Source of the DNA: Dipetalonema caudispina
Lineage: Eukaryota; Nematoda; Chromadorea; Rhabditida; Onchocercidae
NCBI GenBank assembly: GCA_013365325.1
Contig: JABVXV010000196.1
Location: forward strand, 54,279 to 118,278
Length of the DNA: 64,000 bases
Direction of reading: 5' to 3'
Part shown: piece by piece, positions 12,463 to 24,974 of the stretch
Layout of the letters: each line of letters starts with the position of its first letter
How positions within the stretch are numbered: position 1 is the stretch's first letter
Notes under the pieces: generated by a model
Seen by the model: only the letters and a program-made list of their open reading frames with translations
The model's database searches: none
Told to the model about the DNA's origin: nothing
Program-made: the position numbers and the translations under genes

Positions 12463-15400
12463 ATCTTTCGATTAACGCAACTATGCTGTCCTTATTTTAT
12501 CAGTGAGCTGAGTGAATAATATCAAAAATCGAAAGCTGTCATCCTATTTCGATTTCTAGCCTAACCCTCCGGTTCTATTCGATTCGATGCCAGTCTAAAT
12601 CCTTATTTTCCTCCTTCACTGGAAATTGGCCCTCCTATTAGTAACATGAGATGCAAAATATAGTTAAGTTATCGCAATTGATAAAAATAATGGAAAATAA
12701 GACAAGTTAAGAAGGATGCGAAACATATTTGACAAGCTAGTTGAGGAAGAAGTAAGTGGAAGAAGGGATAACAAGTATGTGTTAGTAAAGAACATGCCGA
12801 AGATATCCGAAACATGTCGAAAGTTTGGGTGAGGCCCATGCATATCGTCAAAATAAGCTTTTTCGCTTTGCTATCTCTATCCATGTTATTTTTGTAACCG
12901 TACTTTCGATCCAGACTTTTTGGGAAATTAATATTCGTTATGGATGTTTTTTGTGCGAAGGTCGAAAGTCGTACTGTACACTTTTATTAATCGTAGTTTT
13001 CATTCTTCTCCGCTGTATTCTATTGCTTGATATACTTTCTTTGTATTAACATGTAAAGTTCTTTTTATATATGCTATAAAAGCTTCCGTCGCTAATTTCA
13101 TGAATTTATTTGCAATTCAATAATATCATTTTTACTTCACCAACTTTATTTTCCACCCAGCACTCCTACTTTTAATCTCTTTACTATGTTTAACATATTT
13201 TGCATTACTTTTGAATATTCGCTTTCAATTTCAAAATTTACTTCAATTTCCAATTTATCTGTTTTTTACACCAAAACGTCTCATAGAAGTTGCACCCTGA
13301 TTTGATTCATATTAATTCTCGTACTACGAGTTAATTTAATTAAGCTTGCCGCATAGAGAAGATTAACTAGTTCTTCTGTTTGATTAAATGTAACTTTTGA
13401 CTTCATATATCCTACATTAAGCAGTCTTTTTCGATTCTTGTCTTCACTAATTGTGTATTTTATCTTGAATTTAATATATGTACATTGTAAGTTATTTTTA
13501 TTTTTGTGTACATATAGTATATGCAATTTTGCTGTGTACGAATCTTTACTTTATATTTATAGTTTTGATTGAAAAATATAATTATTTCCATATAAACTTG
13601 TATCAATATATTCAGTAATCACAAATGAAAAAAGTTTAAGAAAGCATGGCCTTTTTTTCCGTTATTTTATGTGGTCGTAACATATCTTTCTTTTTTTTTC
13701 AATATATAAAGCATTATAATATATTCTTGAAAAAGGGACCATATTATAATATCATTAAACGAGTTTACGATGTCGATATTGCCAAGTTATTGCAAAAATT
13801 ATCTCATTATTTTAGTTTCAAATGAATTCGGATAATTTCTGAATTGTTCCTTTTATCGTCATCAAGATTAACATATGCACATTTCCTGTTTCATCCTCCT
13901 ATCGGTTATATTATGCATGTGAAAAGCTAATCCTGAAGGAAGCCTATAGTTTTCATCAGAACATACAACTTGAATTAGATCACGATACAGTAGATTATAC
14001 AATCTTAAAGAATTGGGATTTCAACTTCGTTTAAACTTCTGTATTTCGAAAATTGAAAGACGTAAAACAACTTTCAACAACTTCATCAATGCAAGAAATG
14101 ATATATGTAGCAATTACATTGCATTTACATATATTCGAAAATAAAATTTGATGCGGAAGCAATTTCGTCTGAAATTCAGCAAACTAAAATATTGAAATGA
14201 TAGCTACAGTACAACAGTACAACTAAAGCTACGGAGTAGCAAAATAACAAAATTCAGTCAAAAACCGATTACTTCAAATAATCGTTTATTTATAACTCTT
14301 GATAAAGAAGAAATTCTAAAGCATTAAACCATGTTTCAATCCTTGAACGTTGTAATCAGCAAGGAAATTTTTCTTCACATAAAACTGGAACTCAAAAAAA
14401 TTCTAACAAATTTGATTCAACAATACCTAATATGTGTAATGCAGTCCCTTCCAAACATCTTCTATCAAGAATCCCTTCCCCATTATAATTATCAATTATT
14501 ATTATACTTATTGAATCTTCCCTTAAATTTATCAAACATTTTTCATTCATACTAAACTTAATCAATATCCCTTCATCCTTAACCAATGTTTACTTCTAAT
14601 TCAAATTTTCCATGCAATTAATTACTTGCTACTATCTCCAATTTCATAAATGATTAGCCCCGTGTTCTTCATCATTTTTCCATAGCTACTATTAATTTAC
14701 CTGATTAATGGATATTTCTTCTTTTGCAAACTTTGGTGGTAGAAATGAGACTTAATTCACTCAATGCAAGCCTTAATTACAAGGACGGAATTCATTTGCT
14801 GTTCGATTTTATCATAATTATTTATAAAATTTTTGATATGTATTTGATGTACGTAACGTTTAACAATTTTGTTTTGATTAAGAAATTATTTATTTCAACA
14901 CACAATGTTAATACTGTAAATCTTCAGTTATTAGCATTTATGAATTAGATAAAGGAAATTAATTCGATATCGACTGAAGTATCCATTTGTTGGCAACAAG
15001 ACATCGTCGAGAAATGCTGTTATTCATAACACACTGTTGTGCATTTAATAATATGTTCAATTAAATTTGTTATAAAGTAATTCGATAGCTGACAAATCTA
15101 AAATATAGCATTGATCCGATAGAATAGTTCTCATTTTCTTCCCTTTCCTATTATTTTTAAGCTGAAGCAGTATTCACTTCAAAACAAAAATGCTGCCTTC
15201 CTTTCCGTTTCCTGTCTTGATAATGTAAATTATTTCATTGCAGCAATATATAGTCCATAATTCGTCTTACTTTAAATAGTCTTTTCCATCAAATGAAGTA
15301 CACTTTTTGCAGTAGTTAGTTTATCCACTTCCTTTGGTATATGAATTTACATTTCTTTATTTATATTTGAATATAATATAGCAGTTTCACATAGTTCTAA

Positions 15401-17383
15401 ATCTTTTTATAATTGTAGTGAATCATCGTATTAAGTTAAACTACTTCATCAAACTATAAATGTAATAGAGTGCAATGTTTCATCAAAAAGCAATTGATAC
15501 TAATTCTGTGTAAACGTTAGAAATGAATATAATATATTTATGCTACCGATATTTTTATTTATTCATTTTTTCAATCGTTTCTTTTTCATTCCTAATTTAT
15601 TTCTACAATTTATTTCAGTATCATTTAAAAAAAAAGTGAAATTTTGAGATTTTATACAAATTCTAACTATCATAAATTATCAAAGATTCCAAGTAGAATA
15701 TAACATCACCATACGATATTGAAATCAATGGTAGGCTATTTTAGTATTTTATTTTTAACACTCCTGATTTTATAGAAGATTTGTTATTATTTATAAATGA
15801 GATTCTCACAAATATTTCGTCAGGTACCGTTTCCGAAACAGCCTACAATTAATATTTCCAGTTCTCAAATATCCTTTTTTTTTCTCACCCTATAACAATT
15901 AAATAAATTGTTCAGGCTTACCTATAATGCTGTCAAATTAAGTAGCAATCAACCTGATGAAGTACAAAGTTCCATTGTCCTTCCCTTCTGCATAAATGCT
16001 TGACAAATAATGGCAACAATAATAACTTCAATGAAATTGTTGCTTATTTTCGCTTTGGAGCTTTTAATACTCCTCAAATTACCATCCGTTTATTTGTTTC
16101 TTTACTTTGTTATCAATCATAAAAGCTTGAAAATACAAATCATTCTGATAGCATCTTGGATTTGGAATTTCCTTGAAATTTTCAAAAACTGAAAGTATGA
16201 TAAATTCCATAAAATTAACACTTCTTTTTCAATACTTCATTTATTAGTTTGTTTCTCGTATTTTATTTTTACATACGATATTTCAAAAATCAATTATTTT
16301 CCAAAATTTCATCAGCTGCTGACAATTTTCCTAATCGAATTTCTCCCAATTCGTTGTGATGCATTAATGTTTAATGGCAAAGTTGCGAAGAGCTTAGAGT
16401 AAGACCAAAGAATTGCAACACAGCAAAAGTATTGTAATTTTTAAAAAAACTTTCAAACAACCTATCAAAATTGCAGGAAATTATTTCACTAAATTTGGTA
16501 TAAATTGAGCTGAAGTGAATAATTCTATACTTATCTTTTTTTTTCTCTCAATTTAAATCTTTTAACATCACTGAATAGCTTTAGCTGAACCAGTTTCGAA
16601 AGTTGTTTTCAACTTCTATAATAAATCGTTTTACCAATGAAGTTATCAAGAGCTTGGTACATATGTGTTTCACAGAGAAGAAATTCCTGGGTAGACAAAA
16701 TCACTATATAAAGAAAAGAAAAAAACAAAACAAAACAAAAACATTATTCAATATTCAGCCAAAATTTCTTAGTAATAGATTTAAATACGTACAACGAAAA
16801 CCATTAAAATCCAAAAATCGTTTTTAAATTTAAAACTCTTTGCTGGTTATTAATCACTGTATAAAGCAATATTGAAAAGTAAACAGAACAAAAACACAGC
16901 AGTAAAATCATTCTCTTTTTCTTTTTTTGAAATTTACTGAATATAAATGTATTTGGCTCGGTAAGCTATCTCACATGCTAAATCTACGGTATTGAATTTC
17001 AAACAATTTCAAACTTTCCCAGACGTAAAGTATTTATTGTTCAACCAACATCAGATACACCGGATATTAACTTGAGCCTAACAAAGCAACAACTAAATTT
17101 ATCATCAGAACGGCAAACTTTTTTTAAAGTTTCAATAGCATTTTGAAGTCAAAAGTTTTTAAAAGAAAAAAGATGAAAAATGTTCAATGTCTGGGGGAAA
17201 GGGAATTAGTTATGTTCGGGCAAAAAAAAGATAAATTAATTATTCCTATTTTTTTTCAAATTCAGACTAATTCAATACATACAATTTTCTAAAAGGCAAT
17301 TTACTTCTACAACTATTTTCCTAGCATTATTTCCATTTTCAGACAAAGAACAACAAAAAAATTGCTCATCAGAAGTTACTAAT
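12463..17383. other. Long AT-rich intergenic region
   Basis: About 4.9 kb without a convincing gene. Several frames of 60-80 codons exist, for example 12825-13049 (+), 14331-14555 (+) and 16010-16192 (+). They are dominated by Leu, Ile, Phe, Lys and Asn, lack motifs, and have no splice partners in phase. At the right edge there is a strong CATTTTCAG acceptor at 17334-17342, 41 bases before the start codon of the next gene. Confidence 0.5.
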
Positions 17384-19687
17384 ATGTCTTCATCACGGAT
17401 TTATCTGGCTGTATTTGTTTTCTGCACCTTTCTACTATTGGTTCAGGCTGGAACATGGTTATCGTTCAGTAAGCCTGAATTTCTGAATTTCTCAAAAATA
17501 GAAGTAGCCAGAAATGCGCATCAAACTAATTATTTAGTGAAGGAGTTAATTATTTTACTTACCATTACGGCACTTATCATTTTATTATTCGGCTTAATGA
17601 GTTGGCAGTCAAATTGAATAAGAAATGATAGCTATCTTAATTAGCTAGCATGCATACTGCATGATATCTTCTTCTTTATTAAAAGCCTACTCATTTACTG
17701 ACTTCCTTTATCCATTTAATTATTCATTTAATTGCTCAATGACTTAGTTGTAATGATGAAGATGGGAAAATCCCATGTATGACAAGGGTCTTTTTTTTTC
17801 GCAATTCAAAGCGATAGGTATGATGAGAAACTTGAACAAATTCAACAAGTTAAATGTTCTAAAAACTAGATATTGGATATTTCTATCCGCAACTATTTAC
17901 AGATCAGAAAGCATACAATCCGAACGATTTGACACCATATGTAATCACTGATAAAGACTTAACAAGTGTTATGAAAATGTGCAAGGAAGAAATTGTAAGT
18001 CTTTCTTATTTAATAAATTGTTCAACTACCTAATTAAATTATGGTAATGTATATTTTCGAAATTTCTAAAGAAAAAAATTTAATAAAAGTAAATTTATTA
18101 AACGAATAAGTTAAATGAATACCAGAACGCATCACTGAATGACGAACATAGGAAAGAATGGTTGCAATTTTGAAACTGGCGAAATAAATCAGATAAAAAT
18201 AAGTATTGAGAGAAACAGTAAGGGAACTGTCATTTTGACGAAGATTGACAGGTGAAAATTAGACAGTAACGGATACGGAAGCAAAATTGAGAAAGCAGGA
18301 GAGTAAGAAACCATTTTAGTTTAACTAGGATATTTTTCGGACTGTAAGGCGCTTATTAATTGATAAAGACCAATTCAATTGAAAGCAAACCATCAAATTC
18401 GATTGAATAAAATAATTTGATTATTGGCGATGTAAAACCTTTTATTCATAGGTCTCAATGTACGGTGCCATGTTTGACATACGGTTCTGTCGTGAGTTAA
18501 AAAAAAACCTTTCCTTTTTTGAATCAAAAAAAGATCCAAATAATTTTTTGGAAAACTAGCATGTTTATATACGACATTTATAGAATATGCCAAAGATGAT
18601 ATCTCGACCAGAACGAAGTTTTGTCGAAATGTGTGCTGCATTATCGGATCTCATTTCTGGAAGATGACAATCAGTGATATGATGATTTTCTGCACAAATA
18701 ATTATACACGCTAAACAGTTCTTTTAACGACAGATTAAAATGATAAGATACGAAAGAAAAAAGTATATGCGGCGCATTTATATGTCAAATTTCTGAAAAT
18801 CCAAAGCGGACAAGGAAAAAAGACTTAAGAATTGCACAGAAATCACAATTTTGAGTAAAGTTCATATGGTCTTAATTTGCGATGATGGATGATTAAAGCT
18901 AAGGCTTAATTAATAACTATAATTTCAGACTTATTTTTCTTACAAAAAATTTATTTCTCACATGACATATTGTTTCCTGCTACTTGGAAAAATCCTATAC
19001 AGAATAAATTTAATTAAGCTCTTTGAAATGCAAAATTTCACAAATTAAGATCAATTTATTCCTTTTAGAGGATACTGTTAATAACACAAATTGAAAGATT
19101 ACTCTCTGGTTGTTCGATTGTACCTGTTTACTCATAATCTGACAACAATGATAAATAATATCCACAATAATGGTTGTAAATGTTACATAGCGTACTGTAA
19201 AAACAAATGCCAAACTTTCCAAAATATCCAGTCATTCGGAATATCCCCGGAAAATGTTGAACAACAAATTCTTGGGGGTCATCCTGATATGAGATTCGCT
19301 GAAGGTGAAAGTAAACGAGCTACTTTATCAAGCTCTGATCATACTTAAACTTTCATGCCATACATGTTATCAAAGGATAAAATTACAACAAAGTCTGAGC
19401 AAACGTTCGGACCATACTTGGTGAACGTCAAAAGATATTACAGTGAAGGAAGTGGAAACAGATTGCTGTACGATTTAAATCTCGAAAAAGAAGTGCAAAG
19501 ATCAGATGCCTATGACAGCTTAAGCTTTTTCCAGCGCCGCTTCCTTAAATCTAACTTAATCATTGGCTCTTCCAGTTCCTTCTCAAATGATTTTCCATAT
19601 TTCTTAGAAAAATTCAAAGGTCAAGTATTCAAATCTAATCGCCTCCTAGATTTGTTCCAGAAGAAAAATACAGATAATATCCCATGA
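17384..19687 (+). CDS. Putative secreted cysteine-containing protein; terminal frame split by one TAA
   Basis: I do not recognise the family. The start codon follows a strong TTTTCAG acceptor, and the first 22 or so residues form a good signal peptide (a hydrophobic core of about 15 residues ending LLLVQA). Exon 1 (17384-17468) joins exon 2 (17903-17994) in phase across GTAAGC/TTTACAG, giving NQKAYNPNDLTPYVITDKDL and KMCKEEI. From there the model is tentative: 18452-18491, 18584-18673 and 19191-19348 join in phase and add six more cysteines (DIRFC, KFCRNVCC, TYCKNKCQ), for 154 residues in all. After SSSDHT a single TAA (19346-19348) interrupts the frame. The same frame then stays open for another 110 codons to 19687 (MPYMLSKDKITTKSEQTFGP onwards), with possible dibasic sites (NVKR, FFQRR). 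The gene could therefore be a 154-residue protein followed by 3' UTR, a broken longer protein of about 267 residues, or two exons joined by splicing I did not find. The first two exons are the best supported. Confidence 0.4.
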
Positions 19688-20581
19688 ATTCTTGGATGAA
19701 TCACCAGGAAATCCAACAAATCTCATCGAAGATTGAAAGAGCAATACAATCCCTGAATGTATGGTGAGATGATTGAAGTGACAATCCGTTCCATCATAGT
19801 ATCCTACTCTTATTCATATCAAGTACGAGTCACATTTCACCAGTCAAAAATGGTGCTACAATTTTGGTATTCGATTTTTGACGAATTTTCACTTTGAGAG
19901 TCCCCCATTTACCTATTTGAGTGGTCAGTGTGTAGGTGTTTGGTGAATTCCTTAATCAGTTACTTAGTTTAATTTTTGCATCTTATAGATATATCGATAT
20001 TTATTTAATGTCTTCAATGGCAAGTAGGATGAAGCTGTTGATTCTGATGTATATGTACCAGTTAGGATGAAATTTAGTAGTTTCGATACTGACAGTTGGT
20101 TACCAAAATATTTCAGATCATTAGAAATCATATCCAGGCTGTATTAACAATTGTTACTTGTCATTTAATACTGAACGAAGCACTTCAGGTTAATAAAGTC
20201 CTGAAGGTACCAGGAATTGTCAACCACCGAAGAGTACTTAACTTTCCAGTAGAATGCATATCTTAATGAGTGATGGAAAATTGGTTTTCAGAGAAGTAGC
20301 TTATAATTTTAGCCTTCATATTGTTTCATTTGATCTACTGTTTGTCTATATGTCTGTTACTCGAACTGCTTAACCTTTACAGGATCATGTAGATGAATTG
20401 GTTTCCTTGATATTTGTGTATATCCAACGTTGATCGGCTTCTGACAATTCTTTTTGAAATTTAAGAAAAACGGATTTTTTTCTTATATTCATGTGCGTCT
20501 TTATGTTTCGTTGTATTCATTTTCAAAAAACTTTTCTTTTTTTTTTTTTTTTGCTTTTGCAGTTGATTGCGGTTGGTTGTA
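19688..20581. other. Intergenic region
   Basis: This region holds the 3' flank of the putative secreted-protein gene and the 5' flank of SEC62. It contains a T-run at about 20537-20552. A TTTTTGCAG acceptor at 20554-20562, 19 bases before the SEC62 start codon, looks like a trans-splice site. No exon-like block was seen. Confidence 0.4.
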
Positions 20582-23567
20582 ATGGCGGACCGACGCAAAG
20601 GTGGAAGAAAAAAACCCGCTGATGTGAGTGCTATTTATACGTACATATATCAGTAGTTGATTTGTCAAGTAGATTATGGGAATCAATAGTAAATAAATAC
20701 GGAATAGAGTTATAAGACAAATTAAAGGATCACTAGTATGCTTATTTGTCCAGTTACATGGAATCATTTTTATTTTTTCATTCAAGTCATATCCGTAAGT
20801 TAAAATATTATTGCTAAGTGAAGTGTTTTCATTCCTTTTTTCTCGATATTGGAAATTTTAGCCGAATCAAAAGCTGACGAAGGAGGAAGATACTATTGCC
20901 CGCTACGTTCGTTTTAATTGCCCAACAAAGACAACAATTTTTGAAGGCAATGAAGTACATTACTTTACCGGTATTAGTTTTTTCCTTCCACTGCTTTTTT
21001 TTCGATGGAAGCGTTTTCTTTTGTGTGTTTTGCAGAAAAAGGTAAATTCTTTTTCATTTTGCAGAGAATGGAAGAGCGGAAAAAACGAATTAGGGAGGGT
21101 CACATTGTGTGTTGTGGAACTCGTTCGGATTATAAGTCTGGTTCATTTATTTTTAAGTGGTTGGTTGAGCCTAATGATTATAAACGGTTTAAGGTACAAA
21201 GGCCGTTGATACATTATATGAATCCAAAAAATACGGTCATGTAGCGAAAAATATAAGATTCGCTACACGGCAAGCAGCAGTAATGTTCATGCGCTCACTT
21301 CTGGAAAAAGGACTATTTTTTCGGGCAAGGAAGTTAGTTCCAAAAAAGAAGGACGACAGGAAGGTTTTCTTTAATTTTTATTTAAAGCTTAATATTTTCA
21401 TTTTATGTTCACTTACTTCTTTTCGCAGCATAAATTTTAAGATATCGACTATAACAATTTCAGGATCAGAAAGAAAAAGGGGTTGATGTGAATAAATCGC
21501 CGAAAAAGAAGCCAGGTAAGAGCGCTCAGACTGAAAAAGATAAGGAGAAAGAGAAAAGTAAGGAAGAAAGGAAGGAGGAAAGTGATGATAACGACGAAGA
21601 GAATGGAAAAGAGAAAGACAAGAAAAAGGTAAATTTTTAGTTTAATGTTTACGATGAGACAAAATTTACCATTCTCATATTATACTTCCAGGAAGAGGAC
21701 GAAAAGAAAAAACGTAAGGTCAAATTAGAACTTCATCAAGAGCAATCATTTAATGACGCAAACGATGTATATGTTTGGATCTTCGATCCAACACCCTTAT
21801 TTAAGAAAATTATCGGTGCTTTTATGGGTTAGTTTTTCGGCTCATTACTCATTAGAACTTAACGATACCACAGCTGTATGCAATTTTGGTGACTTCCCTT
21901 CCTCTTGCGAAGTTCTTATTGTGAGAAGATATCGGACTACTATCCTTTGTAGCCCTCGTATAGTTAATAAACTTAAAAGGTTGGAATTGATGGATATCAA
22001 GACGGGAAATTAACATCATCGAGTAGGAATTACTGCTGTTCACATATTTATTCTTGCTTTATGTGTTAGCTTACTTTATACTTAGCCAGTAATGGTATTT
22101 AATCGCTTTTACTAATGCTTTAGTTTAATTCCATTCAAGGATCTCTTGTTTCACATTTCATTTTACTCTCAATGCCCTGGGAAGATCTTTTTTGTGTTAT
22201 GTGTATGTAGGATAAGGTATAGTATCTACGATGTAGTAAAAGTTCAGTAGAGAAGCCAAAAAATTTAAAAGAAGAAAATGAGCTCAAGGATTAATTCATC
22301 TGGAATTATTTCAGTACTGGGTACCATTGCGGGTTGTTTATTTCCTCTTTGGCCGATGTGGTTACGTCAAGGCGTTTATTATTTATCAGTCTGTGGATTA
22401 GCTTGTTTTGGATTGCTCATTGGTGTTGCAGTAGGTGGAATTTTAGATTTCCAGTTTTTTATATTTGTCGTTAGAACTGATATTTGTGGATTTCTTTTTT
22501 TTTACTTTATTTAAACGTTACAGCTCGAACAATATTATTTGCCATAATTTGGGCAGTTACCATGGGCAAACATAAATTATGGTTACTACCTAATTTAACA
22601 GAAGATTGTGGCTTTTTTGAATCATTCCAACCATGGTACACTTATGAGTATTGCTCCGGTGGTATCGCCGCAAGTAGTAAGAGGAAGAAAAAAAGCGATG
22701 GGAAAAAGAAATCTGGTAATTTTTCTTTGGCAATCACTGAATAGTAATTTGAGTAAGATTTTCATAATGTATACAGTCCTGTTTAATCCCAGCAATACCT
22801 TCACTAAGTGAAAATTTATTCAGATGATGAAGAACCATTAGTAGTGGGTAAAAAAGGGACGAAGAGTACTGGTCGTGGCAGTCAAACAACTGAAGTAAAT
22901 GAAAAAATCGAGGAAGAGAAGCAATCCCGAAAAAAAGAAAGTGGCGACGAAAATGCTGATTTCGGCAATGGTAATGAGAATGATGAAACTGATGAGACAG
23001 CGGACAGTACTTCGGATTCGGATGATAGAAGCAGTCAGGTTGCTAATAGCTCCATTTTTAAAATTTCGTCTTTATAAAATCAAGTTTCACATGAGATTTA
23101 CAGCCTCATAGAAAAAAGTTTCGCAGTTGTCAGTTATTTTAAGAAGTAGCGAAAAATTTTCATCATCGATTTTATAATTTCTCAACAAGGATAAAAGTTC
23201 TCATCATTTATTGAAGTTGTCTGAGGTAACTATTATCGTTTGATAAATCATAATATGCTTTTAGGATGTTAAATCTCATTCTGGGTTTTTGGTAATCTGA
23301 ATTTTCAAGATACTGGATATCGGCAGCTATTGTGTTATAGAAGAGATGTCTATAAATGACGAAAATCCATAATATTTTTGAGGAAATAGCGTATGTAATG
23401 CTTTCTGTTGCATTTGATGAGATTTGATCTTTCTTCAGGAAACAAGTGGTTCATTGAACAATGGCGGTGATACTGGAAGTGGTTGTAACGGTAATGATGA
23501 CCATAAGATTAGATTAAGACGATGTGCTAGGAAAGCAGATGATGATTTCGTGCTTGTTGATAAATGA
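20582..23567 (+). CDS. SEC62: SEC62, ER protein translocation subunit
   Basis: SEC62 is a two-span ER membrane protein that works with Sec61 and Sec63 in post-translational import of short precursors. Exons: 20582-20623, 20862-20970, 21194-21363, 21464-21628, 21692-21827, 22315-22434, 22524-22715, 22824-23038 and 23439-23567 (425 aa; human about 399). The cytosolic N-terminal domain is clear: MADRRKGGRKKPAD, IARYVRFNCPTKTTIFEGNE, KAVDTLYESKKYG, VMFMRSLLEKGLFFRARKLV. A long Lys/Glu linker follows (residues about 110-185), then DVYVWIFDPTPLFKK. The two membrane segments (LGTIAGCLFPLWP and GLACFGLLIGVAVARTILFA) come next, then KLWLLPNLTEDCGFFESFQP and an acidic Ser/Asp-rich tail. Intron 2 carries an unrelated open frame (21005-21190) that breaks conserved phase if included, so I excluded it. 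The exon-8 start could be 22809 instead of 22824; the latter follows TTTATTCAG. Start codon follows a TTTTTGCAG acceptor. Confidence 0.95.
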
Positions 23568-23855
23568 TTCCGGTGTGATTAACTATTATTTATTTAAGCT
23601 TATGTTTTTGACTTTGTAACACTTGTTCCAGGAACAACAAATAATAGGATGTTGGAAGGTCAAAGCTCATTGATGTTGGAGGGAGTTTTAATTGATATTT
23701 GCAAAGTATACTTTAAAAGGGCAATCAATTTTCTGTCATAATAGTTTGTAAATATATGAGAACAGATCCTTTCGCCATCCTCTCAAATGGTGTAGCCTAA
23801 TTATGACGATTTATGATGGACAGTTAGACGCAGCCTATTTTTTGTAAACTTTTAA

Positions 23856-23861
23856 AATAAA
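23856..23861 (+). terminator. Polyadenylation signal of SEC62
   Basis: AATAAA, about 290 bases after the SEC62 stop codon, followed by T-rich sequence. Confidence 0.6.
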
Positions 23862-24974
23862 ATCTTATTTCGTTTTAAATTCCTTAAAATTTCTTTCAGC
23901 TCTCTGTTTTATTGAACAGTAACTGATCACTTCTAGGCTCTCACCCATATCTTAAGTTTGATTGTGATCACTTTTGCAGTACTCTTTTCATGCGGTCTGT
24001 TCGTGCTAATTTGTTGATTTATTGTACATGAACTTAAAAAAAGTGGTAAGAATAGCAGAATCTTGTCACCAAATTTTCTTTGCAAATTCGGTGAAAAAAG
24101 AAGGAATCCATATTTTTCTTCCTTTTGCTATATACTTTTTTTTGCGGTGTAAATACTGTAATTTAGTGCTTCTTTTCAAATAATTCATTTCATATTCTCT
24201 ATACAAACAAGCTTTCTTTTTATTCCTAGATTACTGTACTTGTTTATGTTGTAAACATGACTTTCATATGTTATATATTTCTGTCATAAATAGATTTTGA
24301 CATTGATTTTCAGCAGCTCGTCTTTCTTTATCGACCAATTACTTAAACTTATTGAGAAAGATTTGATAGCTAAGTTTTCTGGGAATTCGTGTGCTATTGG
24401 TTAAATAGTCACGGTCATTTTTTAAAGAAGAATACATTGTACCATGTTTGCAGCTTTTCGAGTAAATTTAAGCTTTGCGAGTATGCTTGGTTAGTTCGAT
24501 GATCAGTTATAGATTCACCTATAGGTTTTGCAGCAATCATTTAATCGTTCTCCCTGGTTTTCTTTAGCAAAGCAATTACCGGTAATTGTTTTAGTTCAAT
24601 TTACTTGATGCTAAAGTGTTGTTTCATTTTCTCCCCTTTCTTTAATAAGCAAAAATTACTCGCACTCCTATAGGATAGGATTTGAAGTAAAGTAATAAGT
24701 ACGATTAAATCAATTAGGCACAAAGATGTCATGGTATGTCTTCTCAACACTGCAGATTTTCCAAAAAGTTTCGCATTTCAGGAACTCTTTGATAAACCTT
24801 TCCATTGTTGAATACATTAATGTTGCTAATTGAAAGTTTCATGTTCATTTGTTATATTTATTAATGATTTATTACTTCTATTGTGATATTTTTAATTGCT
24901 TCAATTTAGCAGTAAGAACTATCGATTTGGTTGGAACTTGTTGAGCTTTTGCTCGTTGCCAGCATAACAATGCA
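23862..24974. other. Tail-to-tail intergenic region
   Basis: This lies between SEC62 (+) and the microprotein gene (-). It is AT-rich with no exon-like block, apart from an alternative continuation of the microprotein's last exon, which in another frame stays open down to 24878. Confidence 0.4.

Noticed and set aside
12825..13049. Hydrophobic 74-codon frame
   Set aside because: No ATG at the start, no splice partner; Leu/Ile/Phe-rich frames of this length are expected in such AT-rich DNA.
21005..21244. Open frame (MEAFSFVC..) inside SEC62
   Set aside because: It lies in intron 2. Conserved SEC62 sequence continues directly from 20970 to 21194 in phase (HYFTG into TKAVDTLYES).
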